Of a DNA stretch of 64,000 nucleotides, positions 24,795 through 32,252 are shown one piece after another. A program made the position numbers and the translations under genes. The notes beneath the pieces are model-generated. The model was not told where the DNA came from and ran no database searches. It was given only the letters and a program-made list of their open reading frames with translations. This DNA is from Labrenzia sp. THAF82 (lineage in GTDB: Bacteria; Pseudomonadota; Alphaproteobacteria; Rhizobiales; Stappiaceae). Location: contig NZ_CP045354.1 of NCBI RefSeq assembly GCF_009363435.1, forward strand, positions 1,888,501 through 1,952,500, read 5' to 3'. Each line of letters opens with the position of its first letter. Positions within the stretch are counted from its first letter, which is position 1.

Positions 24795-25612
24795 GGCGCC
24801 GCCTTTTCCAGTTCAGCCATAGCCTGTTTGTACTGGCTTTCGTTTGGTACCTTGTGGTGCCAAGCCACATTGTCGGACATGAACGAGACACCGTGTCCCT
24901 TGTTCGTGTGAGCAACGATACACTTTGGCTTGTTCGTCGTTATTGATACTGAAGCGAGCGCTGCGCAAATCTGATCCATATCGTGACCGTCAATCTCCTC
25001 TACGGTCCATCCAAAGGCTTCAAGCTTGGGTCTGAACGGTGCAATGTCATTGGTTTCTTCAAGACGCGCACCCTGTTGCAGTCGGTTGTGATCGATGATC
25101 AGTGACAGGTTTCCCAATTGGAAATGCGCAGCACTCATGATTGCTTCCCAATTTGAGCCTTCTTGCATTTCACCATCGCCGGTAATCACGAACGTTCGCC
25201 AGGATGCCCCGCTTAGCTTTGCGGCCATTGCCATGCCAACAGCAATGGGTAACCCGTGCCCCAACGGACCGGTATTGGTTTCCACACCCGGGACTTTTGT
25301 GCGGTTTGGATGCCCGTTCAGCCGTGAATGAGGTTTCAGGAAGGTCGAGATCTCATCCTTCTGAATAAATCCCTTTTCAGCCAGAACTGTATAAAGCGCG
25401 AGCGCGGTGTGGCCTTTGCTCAAAACGAACCGATCTCGGTCCGGAGCCAATGGATCATCCGGATCAACGGACATGATCTTGAAGTACAAGGCCGTTAGCA
25501 GATCAATGACTGAAAGCTCTCCACCGATATGTCCTGCCCCTGCATCAAAGACGGCTTGCAGGTCACGTCGTCTGATGCGGTTTGCAATTGTTTGAAGATC
25601 ATGCGTGTTCAT
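24791..25612 (-). CDS. Split transketolase, N-terminal (ThDP-binding) subunit
   Basis: A 273-residue subunit with the diphosphate-binding domain. The ThDP motif is GDGEMQEGSNWEA followed by LIIDHNRLQ (GDG-x~26-N, near residues 144-176). GHIGGELSVIDLLTALYF (near residue 27) and DRFVLSKGHTALALY (near residue 61) supply the conserved substrate/phosphate-site histidines. It is the first gene of the catabolic half of the locus (alpha, beta, kinase, then the regulator and SDR), transcribed away from the ABC transporter genes. A candidate operator lies 8 bases upstream of its start. Confidence 0.92.
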   Translation of the reverse strand: MNTHDLQTIANRIRRRDLQAVFDAGAGHIGGELSVIDLLTALYFKIMSVDPDDPLAPDRDRFVLSKGHTALALYTVLAEKGFIQKDEISTFLKPHSRLNGHPNRTKVPGVETNTGPLGHGLPIAVGMAMAAKLSGASWRTFVITGDGEMQEGSNWEAIMSAAHFQLGNLSLIIDHNRLQQGARLEETNDIAPFRPKLEAFGWTVEEIDGHDMDQICAALASVSITTNKPKCIVAHTNKGHGVSFMSDNVAWHHKVPNESQYKQAMAELEKAAP

Positions 25613-25620
25613 CGTTGGCC

Positions 25621-25638
25621 TGTGTATAAAAATTCACA
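25621..25638. promoter_or_regulatory. Candidate SorC-type operator 2
   Basis: TGTGTATAAAAATTCACA is an imperfect palindrome resembling the operator at 22351-22370 (GTGAAT...ATTCAC). It is directly upstream of the transketolase alpha gene and could block its translation or promoter clearance. Confidence 0.5.
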
Positions 25639-25764
25639 TGCAAAAAAACATGCAAACAAAGCGAGTGTCAAGCGACTTCCTAATCCAGTCGGCAGCTCAA
25701 TGGTTTGGAGAATTTGGTTTGTTTGCCCAATTGACAGGCGAAAAAGAAGCGGGTACGAAATAAA

Positions 25765-25790
25765 TATCGCACATGAATAAATATGCGATA
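25765..25790. promoter_or_regulatory. Candidate SorC-type operator 3
   Basis: TATCGCA (25765-25771) and TGCGATA (25784-25790) flank CATGAATAAATA. The reverse strand contains ATATTTATTCA, identical over 11 bases to the operator at 22351-22370. It sits just before the permease start at 25809, in the divergent control region. Confidence 0.55.
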
Positions 25791-25808
25791 CGGGAGGATA
25801 ACGAACTA

Positions 25809-26789
25809 ATGACGACGTCTACCGAGTCGGAGGCAAAGCCGAAATATTCGGATTTTTTTTCGCTCAGCGGGGCGACAGGGCCTTTGATCGGGCTTTTGGT
25901 GCTGTGCGCATTCCTGTCTTTTGCAACCGACTCTTTCCTTTCCTTTCGGAATTTCCTGAACATTGCCGATCAGATTACGGTTCTCGGCATCATGGCTGTT
26001 GGTATGACTTTCGTCATTCTGATCGGCGGTATCGACTTGTCAGTCGGGTCGATCCTTGCCTTGTCAATGATGGTGCTGGGGTACCTCAATGTTGAGGCCG
26101 GCCTGCCCATGAGCGTGGCCATCACCGGCGCTCTGCTGTCGGCGGCCCTGGCTGGTGCCGTGTCGGGGCTGCTGATAACCGAGTTTAAGGTTCCCGCGTT
26201 CATTGCGACCTTGGCAATGATGTCGATAGCGCGCGGACTTGCGAACATGATTACCAATGGATCTCAGATCATCGGGTTTCCGACCTGGTTCAACTTGGGA
26301 GCCATTATCCGGCACTTCGGATTTCTGACTGTAACCGTAGCGGTCATGCTTGTTGTTTTCGCAGTCGCCATGCTGTTTCTGCGGTTTCGTGAAGAAGGCC
26401 GATCTCTTTACGCGATCGGGGGCAACCCTGAGGTGGCCCGGCTTGCGGGCATCAACGTCCGACTTACCACGGTTATGGTCTATGTCGTGTGCGCCGTTCT
26501 TTCAGGGCTGGCCGGTATTTTGCTGGCCGCCCGCCTGGACTCGGTGCAACCAAGTTCGGGTGTCGCTTATGAACTGGATGCAATTGCTGCAGTTGTGATT
26601 GGAGGCACCAGCCTGTCCGGTGGAACGGGAGGAGTGGTCGGCACGATCATAGGCGTCCTGATTATCGGCGTACTGCGCAACGGTCTCAATCTTCTCAGTG
26701 TGTCTCCGTTCCTTCAAGCCGTCATTATCGGTCTTGTCATCGTTCTGGCGGTGGCCGCCGAAACCTTCAAGCACCGTGGTTCACGATGA
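25809..26789 (+). CDS. Ribose-type (RbsC/BPD_transp_2) ABC sugar permease
   Basis: A 326-residue inner-membrane permease with about 8-10 hydrophobic segments. Family landmarks are GGIDLSVGSILALS (near residues 76-89), GNPEVARLAGINV (near 213-225) and GGTSLSGGTGGVVGT (near 265-279). Start 25809 is preferred because GGGAGG precedes it. An in-frame codon 36 bases upstream would put the start inside the operator region. It opens the operon permease-SBP-ATPase-SDR, an order different from the classical ATPase-permease-SBP. It probably imports a pentose, tetritol or similar polyol. Confidence 0.92.
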   Translation: MTTSTESEAKPKYSDFFSLSGATGPLIGLLVLCAFLSFATDSFLSFRNFLNIADQITVLGIMAVGMTFVILIGGIDLSVGSILALSMMVLGYLNVEAGLPMSVAITGALLSAALAGAVSGLLITEFKVPAFIATLAMMSIARGLANMITNGSQIIGFPTWFNLGAIIRHFGFLTVTVAVMLVVFAVAMLFLRFREEGRSLYAIGGNPEVARLAGINVRLTTVMVYVVCAVLSGLAGILLAARLDSVQPSSGVAYELDAIAAVVIGGTSLSGGTGGVVGTIIGVLIIGVLRNGLNLLSVSPFLQAVIIGLVIVLAVAAETFKHRGSR

Positions 26790-26898
26790 GTTCCGATGAC
26801 ACCAACCCCAGGTTTTCAAAGTTTTCAAATGGTCCGAATGCTCGGACTTCCAAAGGTCCAACAAAATGAAACGGACCACCAAACCAGGAGGAGATACC

Positions 26899-27840
26899 AT
26901 GAGAACCAGTTTTAAGAGCTTGATCGTCGCAGCCGCGATGGTTGCGACATCAGGCGCCGCCTTTGCCGAAGGAATTGGCATCAAAAAGATTGGCCTCGCG
27001 GTACCAAATCTGCAAGCTGACTTCTTCAACCAGATCAAGCTTGGTGTTGAAGGCTATGCCGGCAAACTGGGCATTGAGGTCATTGTTGTCGATGCAAAGA
27101 ACGACACTGCCACTCAGGTGAGCCAGGTTCAGGATTTGATCACCCAAGGCATTGACGCGTTTATCTATATTCCTGCCGGTGCCGCTGCGGCCGCTGTTCC
27201 GACGCGTCTGGCACGCGCCGAAGGCATACCCGTTATCAACGTCGACCGCGAGCCGGACGGCGAGCCGGGTGACACGGTGATTTATGGCGAAAACGTTCTG
27301 TCCGCCTATCAGGTCTGCGATCACATCATTGGCCTTGCAGACGGCAAAGGCAAAATGGTTGTCATCCATGGTCAGAAAGGCACGACACCGGAAGTTCAGC
27401 GTTTCGAAGGCTGCAAGATGGCCATTGACGAGAACCCGGGCGTAGAATTGGTGGCACAACAGTGGAGCCAGCAGTGGTCTCCCGACGAAGGCTTTCAGAT
27501 CGCTCAGAACATGTTGCAGGCCAATCCCGATATCAATATCATTTTTGGTCAAGCCGATGGTCTGGCAATGGGGGCTGCAAAGGCAGTAGAAGTTGCAGGT
27601 CTTGCCGATCAAGTCATCATTGGCGGATATGACGGCGACGGTGCTGCGCTGGAATCGCTGGTGGCTTGTGACACGCCTTTCATCGTGACGGCTACACAAA
27701 GCACGCAGGCTATGGGTGTTCTGGCTGTTAACTCCGCAATCGCAGTTGCCAATGACGCTTCGGTGCCAGCACGTCAGATCCCGAACGCTGTACTGACAAC
27801 GTGTGAAAACGCGGCGAAGTTCGTGGAAAAGCACCCGTAA
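26899..27840 (+). CDS. Ribose-type periplasmic sugar-binding protein
   Basis: A 313-residue type I periplasmic binding protein (RbsB/Peripla_BP_4). Start 26899 is supported by AGGAGGAG 7 bases upstream and the signal peptide MRTSFKSLIVAAAMVATSGAAFA. The mature protein has the family pattern KIGLAVPNLQADFFNQ, IDAFIYIPAGAAAA (near residue 90), VINVDREP and IIGGYDGDGAALES (near residue 241). Two cysteines about 23 residues apart in the C-terminal lobe (ESLVACDTP, LTTCENAA) may form a disulfide. It is 110 bases behind the permease gene and 40 bases ahead of the ATPase gene. Unlike the other binding-protein genes here it is not followed by a hairpin. Confidence 0.93.
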   Translation: MRTSFKSLIVAAAMVATSGAAFAEGIGIKKIGLAVPNLQADFFNQIKLGVEGYAGKLGIEVIVVDAKNDTATQVSQVQDLITQGIDAFIYIPAGAAAAAVPTRLARAEGIPVINVDREPDGEPGDTVIYGENVLSAYQVCDHIIGLADGKGKMVVIHGQKGTTPEVQRFEGCKMAIDENPGVELVAQQWSQQWSPDEGFQIAQNMLQANPDINIIFGQADGLAMGAAKAVEVAGLADQVIIGGYDGDGAALESLVACDTPFIVTATQSTQAMGVLAVNSAIAVANDASVPARQIPNAVLTTCENAAKFVEKHP

Positions 27841-27880
27841 GAAACCCTGCCTGCCTAGGAAAGCTGAAAGCGCCAAGACC

Positions 27881-29374
27881 ATGACGGCTGAAGAGTCCAC
27901 GCCGCTCCTTTCGCTGAGGAATGTTCGAAAGTCCTTCGGGCCGATCGAAGTCCTGCACGGAATTGATCTGGACATCAAAGCTGGTGAAGTTGTGGCGCTT
28001 CTGGGGGAAAACGGTGCAGGCAAATCGACGGTTTCGAACATTATCTCCGGGACAATTCTCCCAAGTTCCGGGGAAATGAAGTGGCAGGGCGCGGTCTTCG
28101 CGCCCGCCAGTCCACGTGAGGCGATCGACGCCGGTGTCGGCATGATCCATCAGGAGCTTCTGCTCTTGCCGCATCTTTCGATTGCCGAGAACCTTTTTGT
28201 TGGCCGCTATCCCAAGAAGGCTGGCGTCGTTGATCGCAAGACCATGGAACAACGGGCTCATGCGGGACTACAACGTCTTGGTCTCGACATTTCACCTCGG
28301 CGTCTTGTGCAGGGCCTGTCCACTGCCAACCAGCAATTGATAGAAATCGCAAAAGCACTGACGCTCAACGCCCGGCTTTTGATACTGGACGAACCGACTG
28401 CAGCATTGGGTGGAGATGAAACCATCAAACTGTTCGAGCAGATCGAACGGTTAAAACAGGACGGCGTGGGGATCATTTATATTTCGCACCGGCTTGAAGA
28501 GATCAAACAGATCGCCGACCGCATTGTTGTCATGCGGGACGGCTCCAAGGTTCAGGAATTTGAAAACGCGGACGTCCCGGTTCGCACAATAGTTGAAGCC
28601 ATGGTGGGCCGCAGCCTGGAACGTATGTTCCCTCCGATTCCCAATCCACAAGACCGCACCGTGCTTGAAGTCCGTGACCTGTCCTCGGGGCTTGGAAGCT
28701 TTACGGGCATCAACTTCGATGTCGCCCGGGGGGAAATACTCGGCATTGCCGGACTGGTGGGAGCGGGCCGCACGGAGCTCGCGCGGGCCATCGTAGGTGT
28801 CGATCCGGTCTCAAAGGGGCAGGTCCTGCTTGATGGAAAAGACATTTCGCCCCGAAAACCGCGGGATGCCATCCGCAATGGCATTGTTCTGGTGCCGGAG
28901 GACCGCAAGCAGCAGGGCCTCGTGTTACCGCATTCGATCGCTGAAAACTTCGCGTATGCGAATATGAACCAGGTGGCCCGGAAAGGTTGGGTTACCAGAA
29001 AACGCGCCCGCGCATTTGCTGACGGTGGCATATTGAAGTTTGGAGTCAAAGGGCAAAGCCATCAGAATGCCGACGAACTATCGGGCGGGAACCAGCAGAA
29101 GGTGGTGATTGCCAAATGGCTTGCCCGAAATCCGCGTGTAGTTGTTCTGGATGAACCGACGCGCGGGATTGACGTCGGCGCGCGCTCTTCAATTTACGAC
29201 ATTATAGTCGGTCTGGCTCGGGAAGGTGTCTCGGTCATAGTGATAAGTTCAGACCTGGAAGAAGTGCTTGGAGTATCCAATCGCGTGATGGTCATGGCTC
29301 AGGGCAAGCTTTCCGGAATATTGAACCGGGGCGAGGCAAACGACGTCTCGGTCATGGAACTGGCAACGATGTAG
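27881..29374 (+). CDS. Ribose-type (RbsA) ABC ATPase with two nucleotide-binding domains
   Basis: A 497-residue ATPase with tandem ABC domains. The first Walker A, GENGAGKST (residues 42-50), is canonical; Walker B is LLILDEPTAALGG (near 167). The second domain has the degenerate loop GLVGAGRTE (near 290) and signature LSGGNQQKVV (near 400), as is normal for RbsA/XylG-type proteins. Start 27881 (MTAEESTPLL) was chosen because the frame upstream is within the spacer and lacks ABC homology. Transcribed with the permease and binding protein. Confidence 0.93.
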   Translation: MTAEESTPLLSLRNVRKSFGPIEVLHGIDLDIKAGEVVALLGENGAGKSTVSNIISGTILPSSGEMKWQGAVFAPASPREAIDAGVGMIHQELLLLPHLSIAENLFVGRYPKKAGVVDRKTMEQRAHAGLQRLGLDISPRRLVQGLSTANQQLIEIAKALTLNARLLILDEPTAALGGDETIKLFEQIERLKQDGVGIIYISHRLEEIKQIADRIVVMRDGSKVQEFENADVPVRTIVEAMVGRSLERMFPPIPNPQDRTVLEVRDLSSGLGSFTGINFDVARGEILGIAGLVGAGRTELARAIVGVDPVSKGQVLLDGKDISPRKPRDAIRNGIVLVPEDRKQQGLVLPHSIAENFAYANMNQVARKGWVTRKRARAFADGGILKFGVKGQSHQNADELSGGNQQKVVIAKWLARNPRVVVLDEPTRGIDVGARSSIYDIIVGLAREGVSVIVISSDLEEVLGVSNRVMVMAQGKLSGILNRGEANDVSVMELATM

Positions 29375-29406
29375 CAACGAATGGCGAAAGAGCGAGAAGG
29401 CTTCCC

Positions 29407-30198
29407 ATGTCGACTATGAACCTGAATACACCGGCGTTGTTCGATCTGTCTGATCGCACGGCACTGGTGACTGGTGCCGGCAGCGGCATCGGTCAGAGGA
29501 TTGCGCTTGGCTTGGCGCAATGTGGAGCCGATGTGGCGCTCGTGGACCGCCGCTCCGATGGCGGCCTTCAGGATACTGCGAAACTCATCGCGGCAACGAA
29601 ACGTAAGTCCATTCAAATCACGGCAGACGTGACATCGGCAACGGACTTGGCCGCAGCTGTGGAGCGCACCGAAGCGGAACTCGGCCCGCTTCGCCTGGCG
29701 CTCAATGCAGCTGGCATCGCCAATGCCGAGGCTTGCGAAAGCATGAGCGAGGAGCAATATCAAACGTTGATGGACATCAACATGAAGGGCGTTTGGCTTT
29801 CCTGCCAGGCCGAGGCGCGCGCCATGCTGGCCCATGGGCACGGTGGGTCAATCGTCAACATCGCCTCAATGTCAGGTGTGATTGTGAACCGGGGCCTGAT
29901 GCAAGTTCATTACAACGCCTCGAAGGCTGGTGTCATTCACATGTCGAAATCCATGGCTATGGAATGGGTCGATCGCGGCATACGGGTCAACTCGATCTCT
30001 CCAGGTTACACAGCCACACCAATGAACACACGCCCGGAAATGGTGCATCAAACCAAGGATTTCGAAAGCCAGACGCCGATGCAGAGGATGGCCGATGTCA
30101 ATGAAATGGTAGGACCGGCAGTGTTCCTTTTGTCCGATGCCGCCTCCTTTTGCACCGGCGTTGATCTTCTCGTCGACGGTGGGTTTTGCTGCTGGTAG
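29407..30198 (+). CDS. SDR-family dehydrogenase
   Basis: A 263-residue classical SDR: TGAGSGIG cofactor motif (near residues 24-31), NAAG, catalytic YNASK (near residue 175) and C-terminal VDGGFCCW. Last gene of the sugar importer operon, 32 bases behind the ATPase. Together with the SDR at 20568 the locus has two dehydrogenases, which would permit oxidation of two related polyols or a two-step oxidation/reduction. Closest in style to D-arabinitol, xylitol or threitol 2-dehydrogenases, but this cannot be fixed by motif. Confidence 0.88.
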   Translation: MSTMNLNTPALFDLSDRTALVTGAGSGIGQRIALGLAQCGADVALVDRRSDGGLQDTAKLIAATKRKSIQITADVTSATDLAAAVERTEAELGPLRLALNAAGIANAEACESMSEEQYQTLMDINMKGVWLSCQAEARAMLAHGHGGSIVNIASMSGVIVNRGLMQVHYNASKAGVIHMSKSMAMEWVDRGIRVNSISPGYTATPMNTRPEMVHQTKDFESQTPMQRMADVNEMVGPAVFLLSDAASFCTGVDLLVDGGFCCW

Positions 30199-30612
30199 TC
30201 TGTGCAGCCTATTGAGGTTATTCTTCGCTGCAATCGGTGCATTTGATTGCTCGATAGCTTCTGGTCTTGTGAGAGCGTGCATAACACAGCGAAACGACAT
30301 TGCTGCCAATGATCGATGAGCTTGGAAACTGCCGTTCACTTGTTAGCCTGCATCCCTCACCAGAGCTGAACTTCGCGTCAATCTCTTCCAGCTTGAGACG
30401 CTTTTTTCCGAGCTTTGATCCTCCGATTTACTGCACATAACGTCGGACTGCTCAGGTTGGGCTGATCATTTTTGCGGATGCCGGATTGATCCATGAGGGG
30501 CAAAATGAATTTGGAAGTCCTATCTTAGATGCTCGACCCAAATTGGCAGATGTAAAGTTCTGTTTGAGTTGGTAAAACGAAGGTCGGCAAATCGATAATT
30601 TTTGGACTTCAT
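30199..30612. other. Intergenic stretch before the GntR gene
   Basis: About 410 bases. No gene or terminator is convincing. The final 50 bases contain a candidate FadR-like operator in front of the GntR regulator. Confidence 0.45.
30569..30581. promoter_or_regulatory. Candidate GntR/FCD operator, autoregulatory
   Basis: TTGGTAAAACGAA lies 31 bases before the GntR-type gene. It matches 10 of 13 positions of the perfect palindrome TTGGTCTAACCAA found at 33999-34011. Confidence 0.4.
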
Positions 30613-31290
30613 ATGGTGCAACGAACGTATGAACGGGTTGTTTCTCTAATAAAGAAGAAGATTGAGGACGGCGATTATAAACCTTTGAGCCGCCTCCCTG
30701 CAGAACGAGAACTGGCGTCTCATTTTGACGTCAGCCGCACAACCGTTCGTGAAGCTCTGCTTGCTTTGGAAGCCGCACGGCTCATCGAGATACGCGATCG
30801 TTCCGGTGCGTATGTCATGCCCAACCAAAATGATGACATTTCGCTTTTGCAAGCGATCAAGAGCACTCCTGGGCCTTACGAAGTGCTGCAAATGCGCAGG
30901 CTTATAGAAGGTGAAGCCTGTTTTTTAGTAGCGTCAAACGCATCTGAGCAAAGTCTTTCCCGTATTGTTCAAGCCAACAAGGCCAACGCTGCGGTCCCTC
31001 CGGACGATACTCCCGAGTTTCATGAGGCAACCCGCGCTTTTCACATGAGTATCGCCCACGCCTCGGAAAACAGCCTTTTTCCTGAACTGCTCGACTTTCT
31101 TTGGGAGCAGAAGAGCGGCAAGCTGTGGGAGGGATGGTATCGCGGAACAAGGTCGTTGAAAAACCGCTTGAAAGTCGTAGACAACAACCAGGAAATTACC
31201 GACGCGCTGACGGCGCGGCGCCCGCAGGCTGCCCGTACGGCAATGCAATATCACATTGACTGGATGATTGCCCGGTTCCTAAGCTATTGA
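30613..31290 (+). CDS. GntR-family (FadR/FCD) transcriptional regulator
   Basis: A 225-residue regulator. The winged HTH spans about residues 5-70 (SRLPAERELASHFDVSRTTVREALLALEA, described in two overlapping halves) and is followed by an all-helical FCD effector domain (EVLQMRRLIEG, FHEATRAFHMSIAHAS, ALTARRPQAARTAMQYHI) with conserved His/Asp/Glu positions for a metal-bound carboxylate ligand. FCD regulators usually sense organic acids from the pathway they control. It converges with the dehydrogenase gene (10-base gap). FadR-like palindromes in front of the ThDP gene and between the sulfatase and FGE genes suggest it controls the 31-43 kb locus. Confidence 0.92.
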   Translation: MVQRTYERVVSLIKKKIEDGDYKPLSRLPAERELASHFDVSRTTVREALLALEAARLIEIRDRSGAYVMPNQNDDISLLQAIKSTPGPYEVLQMRRLIEGEACFLVASNASEQSLSRIVQANKANAAVPPDDTPEFHEATRAFHMSIAHASENSLFPELLDFLWEQKSGKLWEGWYRGTRSLKNRLKVVDNNQEITDALTARRPQAARTAMQYHIDWMIARFLSY

Positions 31291-31300
31291 CGACTGGCGG

Positions 31301-32251
31301 TCACAGATCGTCTTCAAATTCTGACATGAGCAATTTCAGGCGGGCGAGTTTGCTGTCTCTACGCTTGAAAAGTTCCTGCGCGTCCGTATCGCCATAGTCG
31401 TAAAATCCACTGCCAGCCAGAACGCCGCTGCTTCCGTCGGCCAGCTTTTCATCCAGCTTGGGTGTCCCGGTTGGCTTGCCCGGCGGCGTATAGAGACCCG
31501 TCGCATGAATATCGCGCACAACCTGAAGGCCGGTGTAGTCAATCTTTTTGAACTGACCCATGAGGCTGAGACGCTGAGACAGGCCAAAGCGTAGGGCATC
31601 ATCGATATCGACAATGTCGGCAACACCTGTATCCAGAAGCCGGAACACTTCGCTTTCAATCGCCATCTGGATGTTGTTGGCGATATAGCCCGGAACGAAT
31701 TTCTTGAGCAGAACCGGTTTCTTGCCAATTCCGCGCAGAAAGCCGACCATCTTTGTCGCGACCTCTGGATCGGCAACAGGTGATGGCACAACGTCGACAA
31801 GATCGATCAGGTAAGGTGGCGTGTACCAGTGGACGATCAAGGAACGCGCGCGCAAGGCTGGCGGTACAAGCGGGAAGATATCAAGAAATGAAGTGTTGCT
31901 GGCAAGGACAGCGTTCTGACCGGCAAGTGGTTCGAGCCTGCAGTATAGTTCCTGTTTGACATGAGCATCCTCGACGACTGCCTCGACGATGAGATCGGCT
32001 TCAGCAACAGCTTCATCAAGCTCATGGCTTGTGCTGATGCGGGTGAGCGCTGCTTCTGCTGAAGTCTTTTCAATCAAGCCAAATTCGACGAGGTCGTCCA
32101 GCAACGCTGGTAGCCGTCCTTCAGCCCAGTTCAGACGTTCCTTTGAAATGTCCTGCAGAATAACCCTGCATCCGCCAAGAGCGTGCACAAGACCAAGCGC
32201 ATGGCCAAGAAGACCCGCACCGACGATTGTCACATTGTCATAGGTTGTCAT
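31301..32251 (-). CDS. 3-hydroxyacyl-CoA-dehydrogenase-fold NAD-dependent dehydrogenase
   Basis: A 316-residue enzyme of the 3-hydroxyacyl-CoA / L-gulonate / carnitine dehydrogenase superfamily. The N-terminal Rossmann motif is VTIVGAGLLGHALG (near residues 7-20). Catalytic region elements are ASNTSFLDI (near residue 112), HWYTPPYLIDLVDVVPS (near 136) and NNIQMAIESEVFRLLDTGVAD (near 187). Start ATG 32251 is 1 base after the stop of the ThDP gene, with GGAAG ahead of it inside that gene. Tight linkage to the ThDP enzyme suggests consecutive steps. The substrate is probably a hydroxy acid rather than a fatty acyl-CoA because no thiolase or CoA ligase is present. Confidence 0.87.
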   Translation of the reverse strand: MTTYDNVTIVGAGLLGHALGLVHALGGCRVILQDISKERLNWAEGRLPALLDDLVEFGLIEKTSAEAALTRISTSHELDEAVAEADLIVEAVVEDAHVKQELYCRLEPLAGQNAVLASNTSFLDIFPLVPPALRARSLIVHWYTPPYLIDLVDVVPSPVADPEVATKMVGFLRGIGKKPVLLKKFVPGYIANNIQMAIESEVFRLLDTGVADIVDIDDALRFGLSQRLSLMGQFKKIDYTGLQVVRDIHATGLYTPPGKPTGTPKLDEKLADGSSGVLAGSGFYDYGDTDAQELFKRRDSKLARLKLLMSEFEDDL

Positions 32252-32252
32252 G

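Noticed and set aside
26950-28143. Long open frame (397 codons) on the reverse strand opposite the sugar-binding protein and ATPase starts
   Set aside because: It lies fully antisense to two well-supported genes with signal peptide and Walker motifs. Its translation has no recognisable domain and it only reflects codon bias of the GC-rich sense genes.
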